64,000 nt of DNA from Acanthococcus lagerstroemiae (GCA_031841125.1 CM063113.1:35609312-35673311); one strand, 5' to 3'. Shown: positions 23,668 through 35,400, numbered from the stretch's first letter. Notes: a model not told the origin generated them from the letters alone. Numbers and translations are program-made.

Positions 23668-24785
23668 TGCAGTCAAGACTTGAGCACTGAATTTCTCATT
23701 GTAGGATTCGATAAAGCGTTAAATTTACTTTCCCAAAAGCAGCAAATGGATGTCATGGGTAGATTTTGTGATGATTTAGTCGATCAGGTCGTCACCAGAT
23801 ACATGACATCAATTTTTCTTCAAGGTGCAAAGTCGTGCGATCTTCGTGCTGGTCTGAAAAAAATTCTTTGGAAATAATGAGGAAAAGGTGATCCAAGTAT
23901 CGGTGGATTTGCTGTAAATTTTAAAATGCTGCGAGAACTCCAAACAGAATTTTAAGAAAGATCGAGGTACTAACCTTTTTAAAGCAGGAAGTTATGAGCT
24001 TCATGTAGTTCATGGTTCACTCAAGACCGGGTTTACATCAGTGTCGTGGGAGCTGAAAGAGTGTTTGATTGCCCTATATTACATTTTCAACGATTCTCCG
24101 GCAGGGCGTGGCCATTTTGCAAAAACAACGGGATCAGACGTCTTTCCTCTGTCATTTTGCTTTTCCCCATGGACGGAGAATGAGAAGCTAGCCACGCGAA
24201 CAATCAGCCTTCTCCCTCATCTGCGGAACTGGGTACGTGAAGTTCAGAGGGAGAGCTCCAAGAATCATTTAAACAAAAATCATCGAAATTTTAGAAGAGT
24301 TGTTAAATGTCTTTCAGATCCTCTCCTGGGTGCTAAGCTTGCATTTCTTGCTTCTATTGCTCCTGTCCCAGAACAATGTCTAATAAATTTTCAGTCAGAA
24401 AAGCGCATGGCCTCACTACTCTTCAGGGAATTATCTTCTCTTGCCACGGTCCTTATGGAGCGTGAAGTAGAGAAGACTGTTCTCGAGAAAGAATCGATGG
24501 TGAATAAAATTAATCTTGCTGAAAAGGAAAATCTGATTCCAGGTAAAAACATTTATTTAGGTTTCTCTGTCAAAACAGCCCTTAAAATGCTTCATCGGGG
24601 GGAAAATTCCTGATGCAAAGGTTCAAGGATTCCGCAGTGATTGTCAGCAAATCCTGGTTAAAATGATCCAAAAGATTCAGGAGTGGTCTGCTTTAACTCA
24701 CAAAATTGTTAGAGGAATTTCTCGTCTGGATCCGGTGGTAGTCGTCGACACAATCTGGGGGCTAATTTTGTTTCACAAAGTATAA
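23668..24785 (+). pseudogene. decayed DDE/RNase-H-like transposase gene (hAT-like, QMD-VTRY-type family)
   Basis: Successive pieces read through frameshifts as one protein. 23680-23877 gives GFDKALNLL, QMDVMGRFCDD, VVTRYMTSIF and a LRAGLKKI block. About 23888-23960 gives IQVSVD (with an acidic residue that fits the first catalytic Asp) and MLRELQ. About 23990-24140 gives ELHVVHGSLKTGFTSVSWEL and IALYYIFNDSPAGRGHF. 24130-24240 gives TGSDVFPLSFC and a LPHLRNWV segment. After the stop at 24611 the neighbouring frame continues (GGKIPDAKVQGFRSDC, RGISRLDPVVV) to about 24785. The order LHvvHG, LY-F-DSPA and FPL-FC is one I know from uncharacterised transposon-derived proteins of arthropods and cnidarians usually grouped with hAT-like transposases; I am less sure of the superfamily than of the homology. 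No zinc finger, C-terminal dimerisation motif or element ends were found. Confidence 0.75.
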
Positions 24786-24799
24786 CGGGCTAAAACAAT

Positions 24800-26420
24800 A
24801 TAACCGGGAAATTTAATAAAACTGGTCGGGAAAAACCGGGAAATTTTTTCTGACTTGGCGCTAGACACCCTAAAACGGTAGATCTGACACTTCGGATTAC
24901 AAATCGACAAAACTCTCTCGATTAGGTAACACGGTTGCGAATTTCTGTGTAGCATGAAAGGCAAACGCAGGAGGCAGAATCAACCCACCAACTGAACGGG
25001 GCGAATATTCGCGGTTTTAGGAAATCCCTTCATTTCCGAAAAGGTTGTTACGCCGAAACATAAACCGCATCCGAATAGAACGTAAAATTTCTTCGCAGGA
25101 TGATACACTCTGGTGAGTCATCATCATTCGGATGCTGCGTGAAGATAAAACAAAATTTATTTCCTATAATAACTGCCCAGAAATTAGGGTACTACGACAA
25201 AGTGTACAGCTGCGGTGAAATATTAACGCCATATGCTTGTTTTGAGGTCACATCTAGGAGCACAATTTTATGTTTCTTCTCTTTACGTTATTCCCATTAT
25301 AACCATTCCTTTCGACGTATGCGTAGGTATTCAAATTAACGAACTATGTGTTCGCTGTGCGAGGGAAAACTGCCCGAAGATAAACAGGGACACCATTTTC
25401 GCATCATGTGTGATCATTTTGTAACTTTCAAATCGTGGGTGTAACTTGGCGAATACTGGAGGGGGAAAGCAAGTGAATTCCCATGCTTATATTTCGGTAG
25501 TGACATCGGAGAAAACTTTTTTTGGGGAGGGGTCATTGGTTTGTTTAGCCACCTCCCTCCCCCTCGATTATTCCTGTCCTTCGACCAGAGTTGGATTATA
25601 AACCATTGAAACATTCCCCTGTATAACGTATACTTTTCATTTTTATCTATTTTTCTTCCTTTCAGTCTTTCATACATGTTTCATTTCACGATTTTTAGGC
25701 GTCCATTTTCAGCTGTGCCGAGAGTATTTACAGCGGGAATAAGCATACTTGAACATATATTGAGATTACCTGCCTAAAGATGTACTGCATTCGAACTCAG
25801 AATCAAAGTGCTCAGTTCATTAGACATATTGCTTAATTTTTTCCCCCCTTGGAACATCAGCGGTCCCCTTAAAAGTTTGTCAGCTGTGTATTAAAGAACT
25901 GCGCTCGACACCCACCCTTGATCTACGGGACTTGAGGACTTGGAAGAAACGGCATGGGTTTTCGAAATTGGTCATGGCAGTTATAGGAAAGTAAAGTATT
26001 TTCTAAAATATCTCGCAGTCGTGGAATAGTCGTATCAATTTTTCGATTGTAGTTGGAGATTTTTAATTTATTAGTAGCTAAAATTCGGATCGTACGTTAT
26101 TATAATAACAAGAAGCAAACTTGTATAAAAAAGGCACAAACTACTTGAGAATATTGTGTAAATCTGTGTAGATATAATACGGTGAACTGATGCAATGATC
26201 AGACGCCATACACCCCAGTCGAGTTGCAGCTCTAGAATATTTGAAATTTTTTCGTTGTTATTACATACTTCCATTACTTCTGCGGCACTGCGCACTATAC
26301 ACAAAAGTGGAATTTTTTTTTTTTCTTTCAATTTTGATGATGCTGTACCCTAGGAAAGTTTCATTTTAGTGCGTACGAATAAAGTGTGCAAACTGTATTG
26401 AAAATTATTGATATTTACTA
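24800..26420. other. gene-free stretch, 24.8-26.4 kb
   Basis: AT-rich, with GC-rich CCTCCCTCCCCC near 25550-25563 that may be a decayed repeat end. No gene or complete element recognised. Confidence 0.35.
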
Positions 26421-26429
26421 ATTACATTT

Positions 26430-27120
26430 AGTCCAAGAAGCTGAAAGTTCGGAAAGATTTACTTAGAACTCTTCCAGACTTGATTAGAAATCATTAGAAC
26501 CCGATCAGACTTATTTAAAAAGTTCATTTTGCAACAACATTTCAGACTGCTTAAGATTTTTCTATGTAGATAATATGTTCAAGACTCTCTGCTGAAGATT
26601 TTTGTAGGTAGTTAACATGTTCAAGACTCTCTAACACTCTTCCAAACTAATTTGAAATTGTTTCAGAACTGACCGAGACCTTGTAAGACTTTCTCAGTTC
26701 AGTCGGGAACTCTTGAAGACTTCTCTTATACCCTCCAAGACAAGCCTAATGCTGTTTCAGATTTATTTGAAAGAATTATTTAAAATTCCTCCGGACAGGT
26801 TGACGATTTTGGGATTCTTGAAGGCTTTTCTAAACTTTTTAAAGACTCTTCAACCACCGAGTCTCTTTCAAACATATTTGAGACCATCTGTAAGGCTCTC
26901 TCAGATTTGTTTAAAATTATTCCAGGCTAGATTGAGCCATTTAGGGAACATAGTTGGCTCAGTTGAGGTTTTTTGAAACTTTTATGACGCCTCAAGATTT
27001 TTAGAACTTTTTGAGACATGTTTTCGACAGATTTTTTGAGATTATTCCCACACTTGTATCCAGAATTCTTCCAAGCTCATCTACAAGAGCTCCAGACTGT
27101 TTGATATTCTTAACAGTTTT
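26430..27120. repeat. degenerate AGACTT/TTCCAGACT block (opposite orientation)
   Basis: Words such as CTCTTCCAGACTTGATTAGA, CAAGACTCTCT (twice, within a near-duplicated stretch GTAGATAATATGTTCAAGAC / GTAGTTAACATGTTCAAGAC at 26566-26583 and 26605-26622) and TAAGACTTTCTCAG are reverse complements of the AGTCTTGAA-type words. The long open stretch at 26713-26976 is a by-product of this composition. Confidence 0.5.
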
Positions 27121-27142
27121 TCTTGTTTAAGTCACCTCAGGG

Positions 27143-27563
27143 GTCAATCAATCAATCAATCAGGTGCCGTATCCGTATCCCTTGCCGGATGTTGGAGGTC
27201 ACGGTTTCTGACGTGCAACTTTCCTGGGCAAGGAATCCGAAATCCCTTTTGAGAAAGGATTTAAAATCCAAAATCAGGATTTTTGGAAATTTGGATTTAA
27301 AATACCTGAGGTTTAAATCCTGCCCAACCCTGTTCTCACCTAACACAGCACCGATTCTTCAGAAACTGGTTTTAATGTACTTTGCCAGTATAATGTCTGG
27401 TTCCTGAGTACTGGCGGCGGACTGCAGAGCACTATCCATCCATCTTGATTGGTACTGACATGGAGGGAGACAAAAACTATTCAGATTAGCTATTCGGTGT
27501 TGGGAATCGATCCCACGTTGCTATGATGGAAAGGGGCGCGACAACACTCAGCCATAAAGCGAC
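27143..27563 (-). mobile_element. tRNA-derived SINE, family A, copy 2 with (TTGA)n tail
   Basis: Minus strand: the tRNA-like head at 27563-27494 has an A-box-like TGGCTGAGTG and a B-box-like GGATCGATTCCC. The body is split by the MITE at 27224-27332, and the 3' end, ATCCGGCAAGGGATACGGAT then ACGGCACC, runs into a TGATTGATTGATTGATTGA tail (27144-27162). SINEs mobilised by RTE-type LINEs often end in short microsatellites, which fits the RTE-like element in this window. The two copies match clearly at the 3' end and only loosely in the head. Confidence 0.65.
27224..27332. mobile_element. short hAT-type MITE inserted in a SINE
   Basis: About 109 bp, starting ctgggcaaggaatccgaaat and ending aaatcctgcccaaccctg. 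It shares a nearly identical stretch, GGAAATTTGGATTTAAAATA, with the right half of the 9593-10181 element. It splits the SINE copy at 27143-27563, so it is younger than that SINE. The target duplication was not resolved. Confidence 0.6.
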
Positions 27564-27569
27564 TTTTTT

Positions 27570-29270
27570 GTTTGATGTGAACTATGTATTTGTGCTCTGT
27601 TTTTTTCAGTATCTCGGTAATGATGAATAACGTGTGGGAAATCATGGAATTTTGTCTCAGTTTTCATAGACACCCCGAGAGGGCTCTGGAGCCTTTTCCA
27701 TTTCCTCCTCCGTTCGTGCAAATTCAGCAGACATGTTTTCAAGTCGCTGATCACTAAACCGAATGTTTATTTTTGGGGATGAGTTGTCGGTCTCATCGGA
27801 CCATTGAACAGCCCACTGAACCATTTGCTCTGATTTTCAGCTGTTCGACAATTTTCACGATTGAAATGCGTAATTTTCCTTGACGATGAACGTTGGCGTT
27901 AAAATGTGTTTTCATTTGGCGCTGAACCAGCGTCTTTTTCGGAAATCCGCTTTTTCACATCAACGTAATGTCCCATCGTTGCCGCAAACCGTATAGTTCG
28001 TTGAAATTTTTGGAAATAACGCGTGTGGAATGCGGACTTCGGAATTTCGTTAATCGACTAATATTTTGGAGGCTGTCGTTAATTTCTATGCTGTACCCAT
28101 TTGGCACATATGGTGATACTCGCTTAGCCGATGAGAGACAATACGAGGTCGAGACGTGAATTGGAAAATTTTCCAATCATCTTCAGAGGTGCGATCGAAG
28201 TCAGGCTACCGGAATTTTGCGTCGTAATAGTTTTAAAAAGAACGATCGGCAGAGACGAGGAGACGACCTATACGAGATACTCGTATTTCCTTCTCGCCGT
28301 ATTCGCCAAGTTTTCGTCGGCTATTCCAACTTATATAATGCGAACGTGCTCGCACTATAAACCATCCTGCCTATTGTTACTATGTACTTTATATTTATTG
28401 TTTTTTAAAAACAAAATTTTCTGGCATCGTCTCGGTGTCAGCATTACACGTGACTGTCGAAAGAGGGCTACTGCGAGGTGCGATAGGCATATCGGATGAA
28501 ATCCGATCCGTCATTTTCACACACGAAAAATTCCCGCATTGTCTCGCCGACGATTAAAATGTGAATATAAGCAAAATTGTTTTATCGTCGAGAAATAAAT
28601 CGCCACTAGTAGGTCTGTTTCGATAATTTCACAAACGTGTACATAAATACAATACACGTACGACGTATACCCCGCGCAGTAACCTAATTAAGGTCAGGTA
28701 TGAGTTATTTAAATTACGATTATTGTATTACCGAGGGTTCGAGGCGTTACATTACGTAAGGACGTTCTGGTATTTAGTGAAGCTTCTATTATTACAATGC
28801 TGGGCAAGAGCAAATAGCGATACGAGCATGAGGGGTTCGATTCAGGGTTCGGCATACTTGAACCTTACCGTATTTCATAAGCGCCGATACCAAGGGGGAA
28901 GGGGCTGGTGAGATATTTTATCCAGCACATTTAATACAGATACTGGAGAAATACCCTGACCCCTCAAAAGAATTCTCCGTAATCTGATGTCTTATTCAAT
29001 CCCCTCTCATGATGATAACGCATAGCACATATACATGTATACAATAGTGTAACTACGAACCAGTTTCAGAGAGTATTTCCGAAAAACCGATTTCAAAACC
29101 ATCAAAAAAATGTTTACATTAGTCGAAAGTTTTGCTTCGTCACTACAAATCCTGACGGCCCGTTGTCCATGCAACTTTGCCGTGCAGTGATTTAGATTTA
29201 GATTATTTTGTAAAACTCAATATGCTAAAAGAATCTCATAAATTGTCCCATAGACGCGCCTTATTTTTTC
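27570..29270. other. gene-free stretch, 27.6-29.3 kb
   Basis: About 27.9-28.7 kb is CpG-containing and not visibly repetitive. A 122-codon open stretch (28131-28499) shows no recognisable domain. Confidence 0.35.
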
Positions 29271-29278
29271 TGCAACTA

Positions 29279-30472
29279 CAGTACACTCGATTATTTGAAC
29301 TTCCGAAAATTTCCTGTCTATAATTAGATCTCTCTTTCTCTTATTTGAATTTTTTCCATATTATTTGAACTTCTGTTTCTGCCGAGACAGTGTTACGTAC
29401 AACTGTGCAGTATACGAGTGCGCTGCGTTGTTAGCTGCTTGTTCATGCCCAAAGTAGTGCCTGGATAGACAGTCAAATTTTTACTTCATGGTTTCAAAAA
29501 TAATTGGTTCCTTCAGTGAAAAAATTTCTTGAAGAGAAAAGTTTACCAAAAAAAAAAAGCGATTTCCTTCTGGATAATACGCTAGGCCATGGAAATTCTA
29601 AATCATTGAAAGTAGGCGACATAAGAGTGATTTTATTTTCCCCGCATATCGCATCAGTAACGCAACCAATGGATTAAGACGTGCTAGAATTTTTGAAAAG
29701 GATTTATCGAAAGCAGCTTTTGAGCTTTATTCTCTGTAATGATGAAGAATATCATCTAGAGATGTTGAAGAATATAGATATAATTCGATTTGTCCCTGAG
29801 ACCTGGAACCAAATTGAACCATTAATTGTGATACGATCTTTGCGAAAGCTTTTGGACCACAAAGTTACGAATCAGTGTTAGGGAGAAATCCTAACTTTAA
29901 ATGAGAATAAAAATTCAAAGAACAGTGAAGGACAGGAAAAGTGGTTGATAGAGATATAGATATAGAGCTGTTTGAACTGTTAAGGAAGGTACCAGGATGC
30001 AGTGAGCTTGTACAAGGAGATATCCTTGAGTGGATGGACGCTGACAACAATTTGATATGATCGACTGTGATATCATTGAAATTGTAAATGGAGAAGAAAC
30101 TGGTAGCAAAGATAAAAGTGGTGAAGATGAAGGTGGTACCTGAGGGAACCTCAAGTCATGCTGAAGGTAATGAAGTCATTTTTACAGCTCTCGCGTATAT
30201 GAAGCAGCAAGGAGAAATAACACTTGCCGAGAAAATCATGTTGAGGTTGTGGCGAGATACTCCCATGAAAAAAATTAATTTACGAAAATGTAATTTGACT
30301 TTGTTTCCGTATTATTTTAGGTGTAGAGTTCAGATAAATATATTCTTACAGGAAAGAGAGAGGAAATAAATGATAATTGAAAAAAAAACACAAAAAAATA
30401 CCGTATATTTAAACTTTTGATTATTTGAATGACCCTGTTCCCCTATTAGTTCAAATAATCGAGAGTGTACTA
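29279..30472 (+). mobile_element. decayed Tigger/pogo-like DNA transposon with both termini
   Basis: The ends form an inverted repeat: the left end reads cagtacactcgattatttg and the right end is its reverse complement with a 2-bp difference and a changed last base (agttcaaataatcgagagtg, then tacta). Both ends are directly flanked by TA (29277-29278 and 30473-30474), the target duplication of the Tc1/mariner superfamily. The TTATTTGAA motif recurs just inside both ends (about 29340-29372 and 30420). The inside encodes the distal half of a Tigger/Jerky-type DDE transposase, described separately. At about 1.2 kb the copy is roughly half the size of an autonomous element, so the N-terminal DNA-binding part has been deleted. 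Confidence 0.85.
29550..30290 (+). pseudogene. Tigger/Jerky-like DDE transposase remnant
   Basis: Pieces of a DDE_1 (Tigger, Jerky, CENP-B-like) transposase can be followed across frameshifts and stops. Around 29560-29600 the reading LLDNTLGHGNS matches the block holding the second catalytic Asp. Around 29645-29680 comes SPHIASVTQPMD, then a stop, then DVLEFLKRIYRKQLL (29681-29725), matching the usual QPMDQGV-LKRRYRKQLL block with the third Asp. Further on are a PETWN segment and VIRSLRKLL, then a C-terminal WMDADNN and ALAYMKQQGEIT region (to about 30290), in line with the acidic tail and YxEQ motif of the family. The N-terminal helix-turn-helix, the CENP-B DNA-binding domain and the first catalytic Asp were not found. 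At least one in-frame stop and several shifts make it non-functional. Confidence 0.8.
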
Positions 30473-31402
30473 TATTAATTTCTGTGAATTTCAAAACTGC
30501 GCGACTCTTGAAAGTTTTTTGCCAGTTTTCATCTCAGATCAGATTAACATAAAGATGATGCCAGTGACCTTCAGTACCACAAAAGTGGTGTGTGTAATTT
30601 GTACTTTATGGCTATAAATTTTGGCTTCTATCCTGAACTCAGAGCACCTTGATTTTAAAATGAGTGGTAAAATAATATTAGTACACCGACCACGAAAACC
30701 AATAGAATGATCCTCGTATTGTAATCTCTGGAAATTTGATCTCTTGTTCCGCTTTCAACCTACCGATACATGACTGCATGAAGAATGACTGTAAAATTCA
30801 TAAAATGTTAATTCACAAACTTTCTCCCACCAGTCCTGACTGAAACACTTATTTTCAAGTTACAGGGTGATCACTTCATCATTTTTTCCGTTTTAAGTCA
30901 TCTAAGGTAATTTTTGGCCATTTTCATTATAAAATGGCCTTTTAAATCCTTCTTGGGGAGCTTTTTCTCTCAAATTTTGGAAATTCTGCCAATTATGAAG
31001 AAATTTTCCCCTTGATTTTGCTTCTGCTGTGCAATGTAAATAAAATAGAAATTCAGTTTTTCGGCAGATCGCAACAAAAACTTCTGACTGAATTTTATAA
31101 AGCAATTAAATGCGCGGGTATAAATAGAGCGAAGCAAGAAGAAAATTGATTGTTGCGTTACTCCTTATTTATCGCCATTTATTTAAAAATTCAAATTTTT
31201 CGTGGCGAAGGGTTGAAAATGATGACGAGCAGTGTGTGAAGAGAAGCACGAAAAAGAAGGAGAAAATTGCAGATAGTCTCCTTTTCTGATAATTTTTCAA
31301 ATTTAATAAGGTCATTTTTCCATTTTTTTTCCCTCTGAAATTTTGAGTAGTTACTTTGAAGTTAGGTAAGCTGTTATAAAAGCAACTCCGAAACAAAATC
31401 AG

Positions 31403-31500
31403 GGTGTCTGCCAGCCATGAAAGTCTTGGAAAAGTCATGAATTGAAGTCAGTGGTCCTGAAAATCATGAAAAAGTTCTGAATTGAATTGTATATTGAATT
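31403..31500 (+). mobile_element. lone left end of a CAGGGTGTCTGCC-type repeat
   Basis: CAGGGTGTCTGCCAGCCATG, followed by repeated AGTCATGAA/AATCATGAA words, resembles the start of the CAGG-TGTCTAC elements at 36837 and 60240. I found no matching right end, so this is either truncated or a decayed copy whose other end cannot be read. The right coordinate is arbitrary. Confidence 0.35.
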
Positions 31501-32268
31501 TGATGTCTCCCAAATATCATAAATTCTCTCTAAATTCTTCTAGGAAAAATAAAAAATTGTAAAAATTAGAGCGTGGGCAGTAGCTCAGATTTATCTTCGA
31601 AGAAAGATTCGTGACGAGTGACAACGTGTGCTTGACATGGTATGTACGGTGCTGACATGAGCCAGCTTAGTGTGCGTGTGGTTTTGTGGTAATTTCGTGT
31701 CGTGCTCCATGGAAAGATCATGAAAAAGTCGTGAATTTCACAAAGTTGTGTCTGATATGATCTTAATTTCTGAAATTCGGACTCTCGCCCTGCTTTCACA
31801 CCTACCCTATGTTCTGACATCTTCATCAGTGGACAAAAATGTAAAAAATTGAGGTGAAATTCGTGAAATGTTGATTTGCAGTCCTTCTGTTCTTCCCCTA
31901 ACCGAACCCCTTATATTCGAGTTAAATTATTTGATATGACAATGTCAGCGGCCTTTAAAACTCCAAAACAACAAAAATGATACAGATGTTGTACTTTTGG
32001 ACTTTTGAAATCTCGAGTCCTCTTTCTATTCAATATATCAAAATTTTCTGACTTGGCTTATTAACATCAAAAATGGGTTCACCGACTACAGAAGTTTCAT
32101 AAGTGGTCTCCGTAATATTGTAATTTATCCTATGCCCCTCTTCCTAAAAGGCAATTTTGGATACAAGGGGAAGACAATTGGAGCGAATGTTCATCCCGGA
32201 GAAAAAAAATTTAATTGGCGGAAAAATTCAATATATTACAATAATTCGAGAAGTACGTAGCAGTACAG

Positions 32269-32285
32269 TGGTGTGGTGGGACGTA
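32269..32285 (-). mobile_element. 17-bp terminal piece of the 107-bp repeat
   Basis: TGGTGTGGTGGGACGTA is the exact reverse complement of the last 17 bases (TACGTCCCACCACACCA) of the repeat at 11306 and 22079, including the base after the element end. No other part of the repeat is present, so it looks like an extreme 5'-truncated insertion or a remnant. Confidence 0.45.
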
Positions 32286-33476
32286 GGTATTGAGTGTGTG
32301 TGGCTGTGATGTAAATGTGTTGTAGATGGTGGAGTTAGGAGTGGGAGGGGAAGAAAGTGCTTGTGGAATCATACATTTTGAAGTTATATATTATGTAAAA
32401 CCTGATTTTAAGTTATGTGATGCTCCCTTGCAGATAATGATGGCAAACTGTAAGTAGGGAAGGGTACACTGCTAAATAAATAAAAAGCTAGAAATGTGGA
32501 CTCATATTTGTATTCGCCCATTTCTTTGGATGAAGCCGAAAGAGGCAGTGTTCTATTTCATCAATGAGGTAATCGTTTCACTTTATTTTCATTTTCAAAT
32601 CCCCAGTTCCCGGTTCAAGACCTGATTTTTATGGATTCAATCTTCTGATGTGACGGGGAACTAATCCCTGAGGAAGTGACCATGTATATTTTTAGTATGT
32701 TGTGCAAGATTTAAATTTACGCATAAATTCTTAGTTTGCAATGGTGTTCCGGTCGAAAGTCTCGAGTAACCTAATCTACTTCAATTATTTCTATACTTCA
32801 CGTTCGTCTTTGCAAGTACAAGTATGGGAGCTACACGTCGGTAAATTACTCATCCAAATCAGAAGGATAACTTTAATACCTCGAAATTACGGAGACTACT
32901 CGGAAGCCGAGAGCTAGTCGTTTCATTAAGCGTAGAAAAACCCAATTAAAATCATCCTTTTTAGCTATGCCTTTACGCGAGTCACCAAGTTTTCATTTTG
33001 CGAAAACTAATCCGACCGTGGCATAATATTTACCGAAGACTGTCAAAATTATAATGTGCTTCTGAAAAGGTACCGACTACCGAGTCTACCGGTATTTCGA
33101 ATTCATTTTCGCCCGTGTTCTTCTCATTTCCATCGTCAGCCTTTATTTCGCATTCGCGATCGTTGACAACCGTCGGCTTATCGCTGGGAAAAAGGAAGAA
33201 AAAAAAAAAAAAGGCAAACACGTTGCCGTCGAAATAGACTCGGAAATGCGACAGCCCGCCCGAAACTATTTACCCAAAACGTATTTCCCATTTCGGAAAT
33301 TGGGTATTATAGCAGGCTTTTAAAAATTTCCAAATGGAATATAAATAACGCGTTCATTGTGCGACACTAAATTGCGTGCAAATATAATTACCTACGAAAA
33401 GGGCTCAGCTGTTGTAGCCGAATTATCGATTATTCGTCGATTATACCGTTGCCCGTCTTTCGGGAAATTTGGACGA

Positions 33477-33503
33477 GGCGAGGACTCGAACCCGAACGGT
33501 TTA
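33477..33503 (-). repeat. tRNA-like B-box fragment
   Basis: On the minus strand GGGTTCGAGTCCTCGCCTCG contains a perfect B-box GGTTCGAGTCC with plausible T-arm pairing. No A-box is seen upstream, so this is a tRNA or SINE remnant at most. Confidence 0.35.
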
Positions 33504-33999
33504 AATTATTGTGAATAGTATAACTGATGCTGTCGCTATGTCTTCTGGAGATATCTTACCTTTGATGGCGATGATAAGGTCAGTAATTTCATCCAAGAGT
33601 GGATCCAGAAAGCAGCAAAGAGGACGAGGGCAAAACTTTTTTTTTTTAATCTTGCAAGGGCCCCACCCGGCGACCAGAACGGAATTTTCTCTGGTGGCTC
33701 CTTGTATTCGTCGAAAAACATTAAAATAAAAATCAGGATGGCTTCTCTCCACTACTTTACATACCTTCGGGTAGTTCTAGTGCGGGTTAGGGAAGGGAAC
33801 TCACATTTTAAAAATTAAATCATGGATGTGAAATATGTATACAAATGAAAATATTTACAATCTTAAGCTAAACTATAACTATATTGTCTGTCATCTGTCG
33901 ACCAGTCAGTAAGTGTCTCAGTCAGCTTGAAATTGTTTATTGTCTCCTTCAGTTTCACGATATGTCCCTATCGGCTTCCATCTTCCTGCCCCCCCCCCC

Positions 34000-34560
34000 G
34001 CCACTTCGGCAACACACCCAAGACGGGAGGATCGCTCCAAGTAGAGGGGGCCGCCTTCATGGTAGCTGGTAGTACCAGTCAAAGTGGGACTTCAGTCCTC
34101 ATGGTTCCTCTGTGCGGGCGGGCTTCCTTCCATCACAGTAGGTCTGGGAGCAGGGTGAGGTGTTTCAGGTTCAGGCCACGGGTCACACCTGATTCCGCTG
34201 CCGTTGGTGGTGCGGTGGTGACGACGGGGCGTTATTGCACTGGGACTCTTCTCTTTCCCAGAGTCGCACGCTACCAGTCTTCCCTGCTACAGTTCGGCGA
34301 GTCCCTTATCGATTCGTTTGGATGGATACGCCTTGTTGGGCCAAGTCAGGCGCCTCTTCCGGGCATATCCTGCAGTACGGAGCCACCTGATTGTGTCCCG
34401 TGTGTTGTGCGGTGGTGAACACGTGCCGTTACTTGTAACAAGGTTTCTCGATTTACCCAGAAGGTGATCGCACAGTCGCACCGCAGTGCCCACAGTTCCC
34501 CACATTCGTGGTGGATAGTACTTGGATGTCAGGCTGTGATGATTAATTCGAGCGGAAAAC
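34000..34560. other. GC-rich tract without recognised gene
   Basis: Markedly richer in G and C than its neighbours. It carries a 163-codon plus-strand open stretch (33927-34418) and a 72-codon minus-strand one (34287-34505), neither resembling a protein I know. Words such as GGTGGTGCGGTGGTGACGAC are low-complexity. It may be an undescribed repeat or horizontally derived element, since a second similar tract lies at 35030-35350. Confidence 0.35.
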
Positions 34561-34851
34561 TATTGATTTTGGGTAGAAAATGGGCTGAGATCAACCTTTT
34601 GCAATATTTACCAAATTTTATAATGTATGAATTTGAATACTAAGTGTGAAAAGGTACGTGCTTCCAGTGGCTCTTCTTCTCCCCGTGGATTCGCTACGGA
34701 TTTCATGATTTCATCTTACTTATCAGTGTTGAAGGCTCAGATTTAAGAAAATTCAAAAAGACAGCGGAGTCTTGATCTGTGACAAATCGGGCAGAAATAA
34801 GGGTGCGATACTAGTCGTACAACAGGTCTTTTTTTTGTTGACAGTTTTCAC

Positions 34852-34952
34852 TTGGTGGAGCGTATGGGGATGCATGCATGCCGAAGTGGCTCCCTAAACA
34901 TCGCACGCCTGGCCCCGGGAACTACCCTTTCGAGTATCGCATCAGTGACCAG
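34852..34952 (-). mobile_element. 107-bp poly(A)-less retroposon-like repeat, copy 3
   Basis: Reverse-strand copy: GGTCACTGATGCGATACTCG, AAAGGGTAGTTCCCGGGGCC, then GCCACTTCGGCATGCATGCA and ATACGCTCCACCAA. It is more diverged in the middle than the other two, and I could not find flanking direct repeats, so it is probably older. Confidence 0.75.
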
Positions 34953-35029
34953 AGGGACGCATTGAAACTGGCCTGAGCTCCCATTTCGCCTCTTCGCTTC
35001 GGATTGAAGCTGTCCTGCCAGGGCCTCTA

Positions 35030-35400
35030 TGGGACACCCTACTGACCGAGACAACGCTCACCCAGCATTAACTGGGAATTCAGGTGCACCACAGACGGAC
35101 GCGCTTCCTTCCTTCACCCGTCACCTTTTCACCTTGGTTCGTGCTGTGACGCAGGAATGTGGTGACGACGAAGTAAGCTCTGTCGGGAGGGGGGGGGGGC
35201 CCGCAGCAGCTCTAGGATGGTACAAAGTCGTGTCCGGTGTGGGTCGAGCTTCGTCCGTCGGCCCTCAACCTCGACCACTCAGTCTGCGTCTTCTTCTTCA
35301 TGATGGCGAGACCAAGGCCGACACTCCGTTTCATCCGTTTCCACTCTCCAGCATTTCGGGAACCAAGGTCTCACAATTTAGTAAACGGGCTGATTTTTGT
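35030..35400. other. second GC-rich tract without recognised gene
   Basis: It lies between the 107-bp repeat copy 3 and the mariner remnant. It has a 131-codon open stretch with no recognised domain and a G-run (GGGAGGGGGGGGGGCCCGC). It shares style but no clear alignment with 34000-34560. Confidence 0.3.

Larger units (their letters stand above)
30475..33470. other. gene-free stretch, 30.5-33.5 kb
   Basis: AT-rich decayed sequence with no gene recognised. It holds the lone repeat end at 31403 and the 17-bp fragment at 32269; 32.7-33.5 kb is more complex and possibly unique. Confidence 0.35.

Noticed and set aside
26713..26976. 87-codon open stretch
   Set aside because: It lies wholly in the degenerate AGACTT block and reflects its composition.
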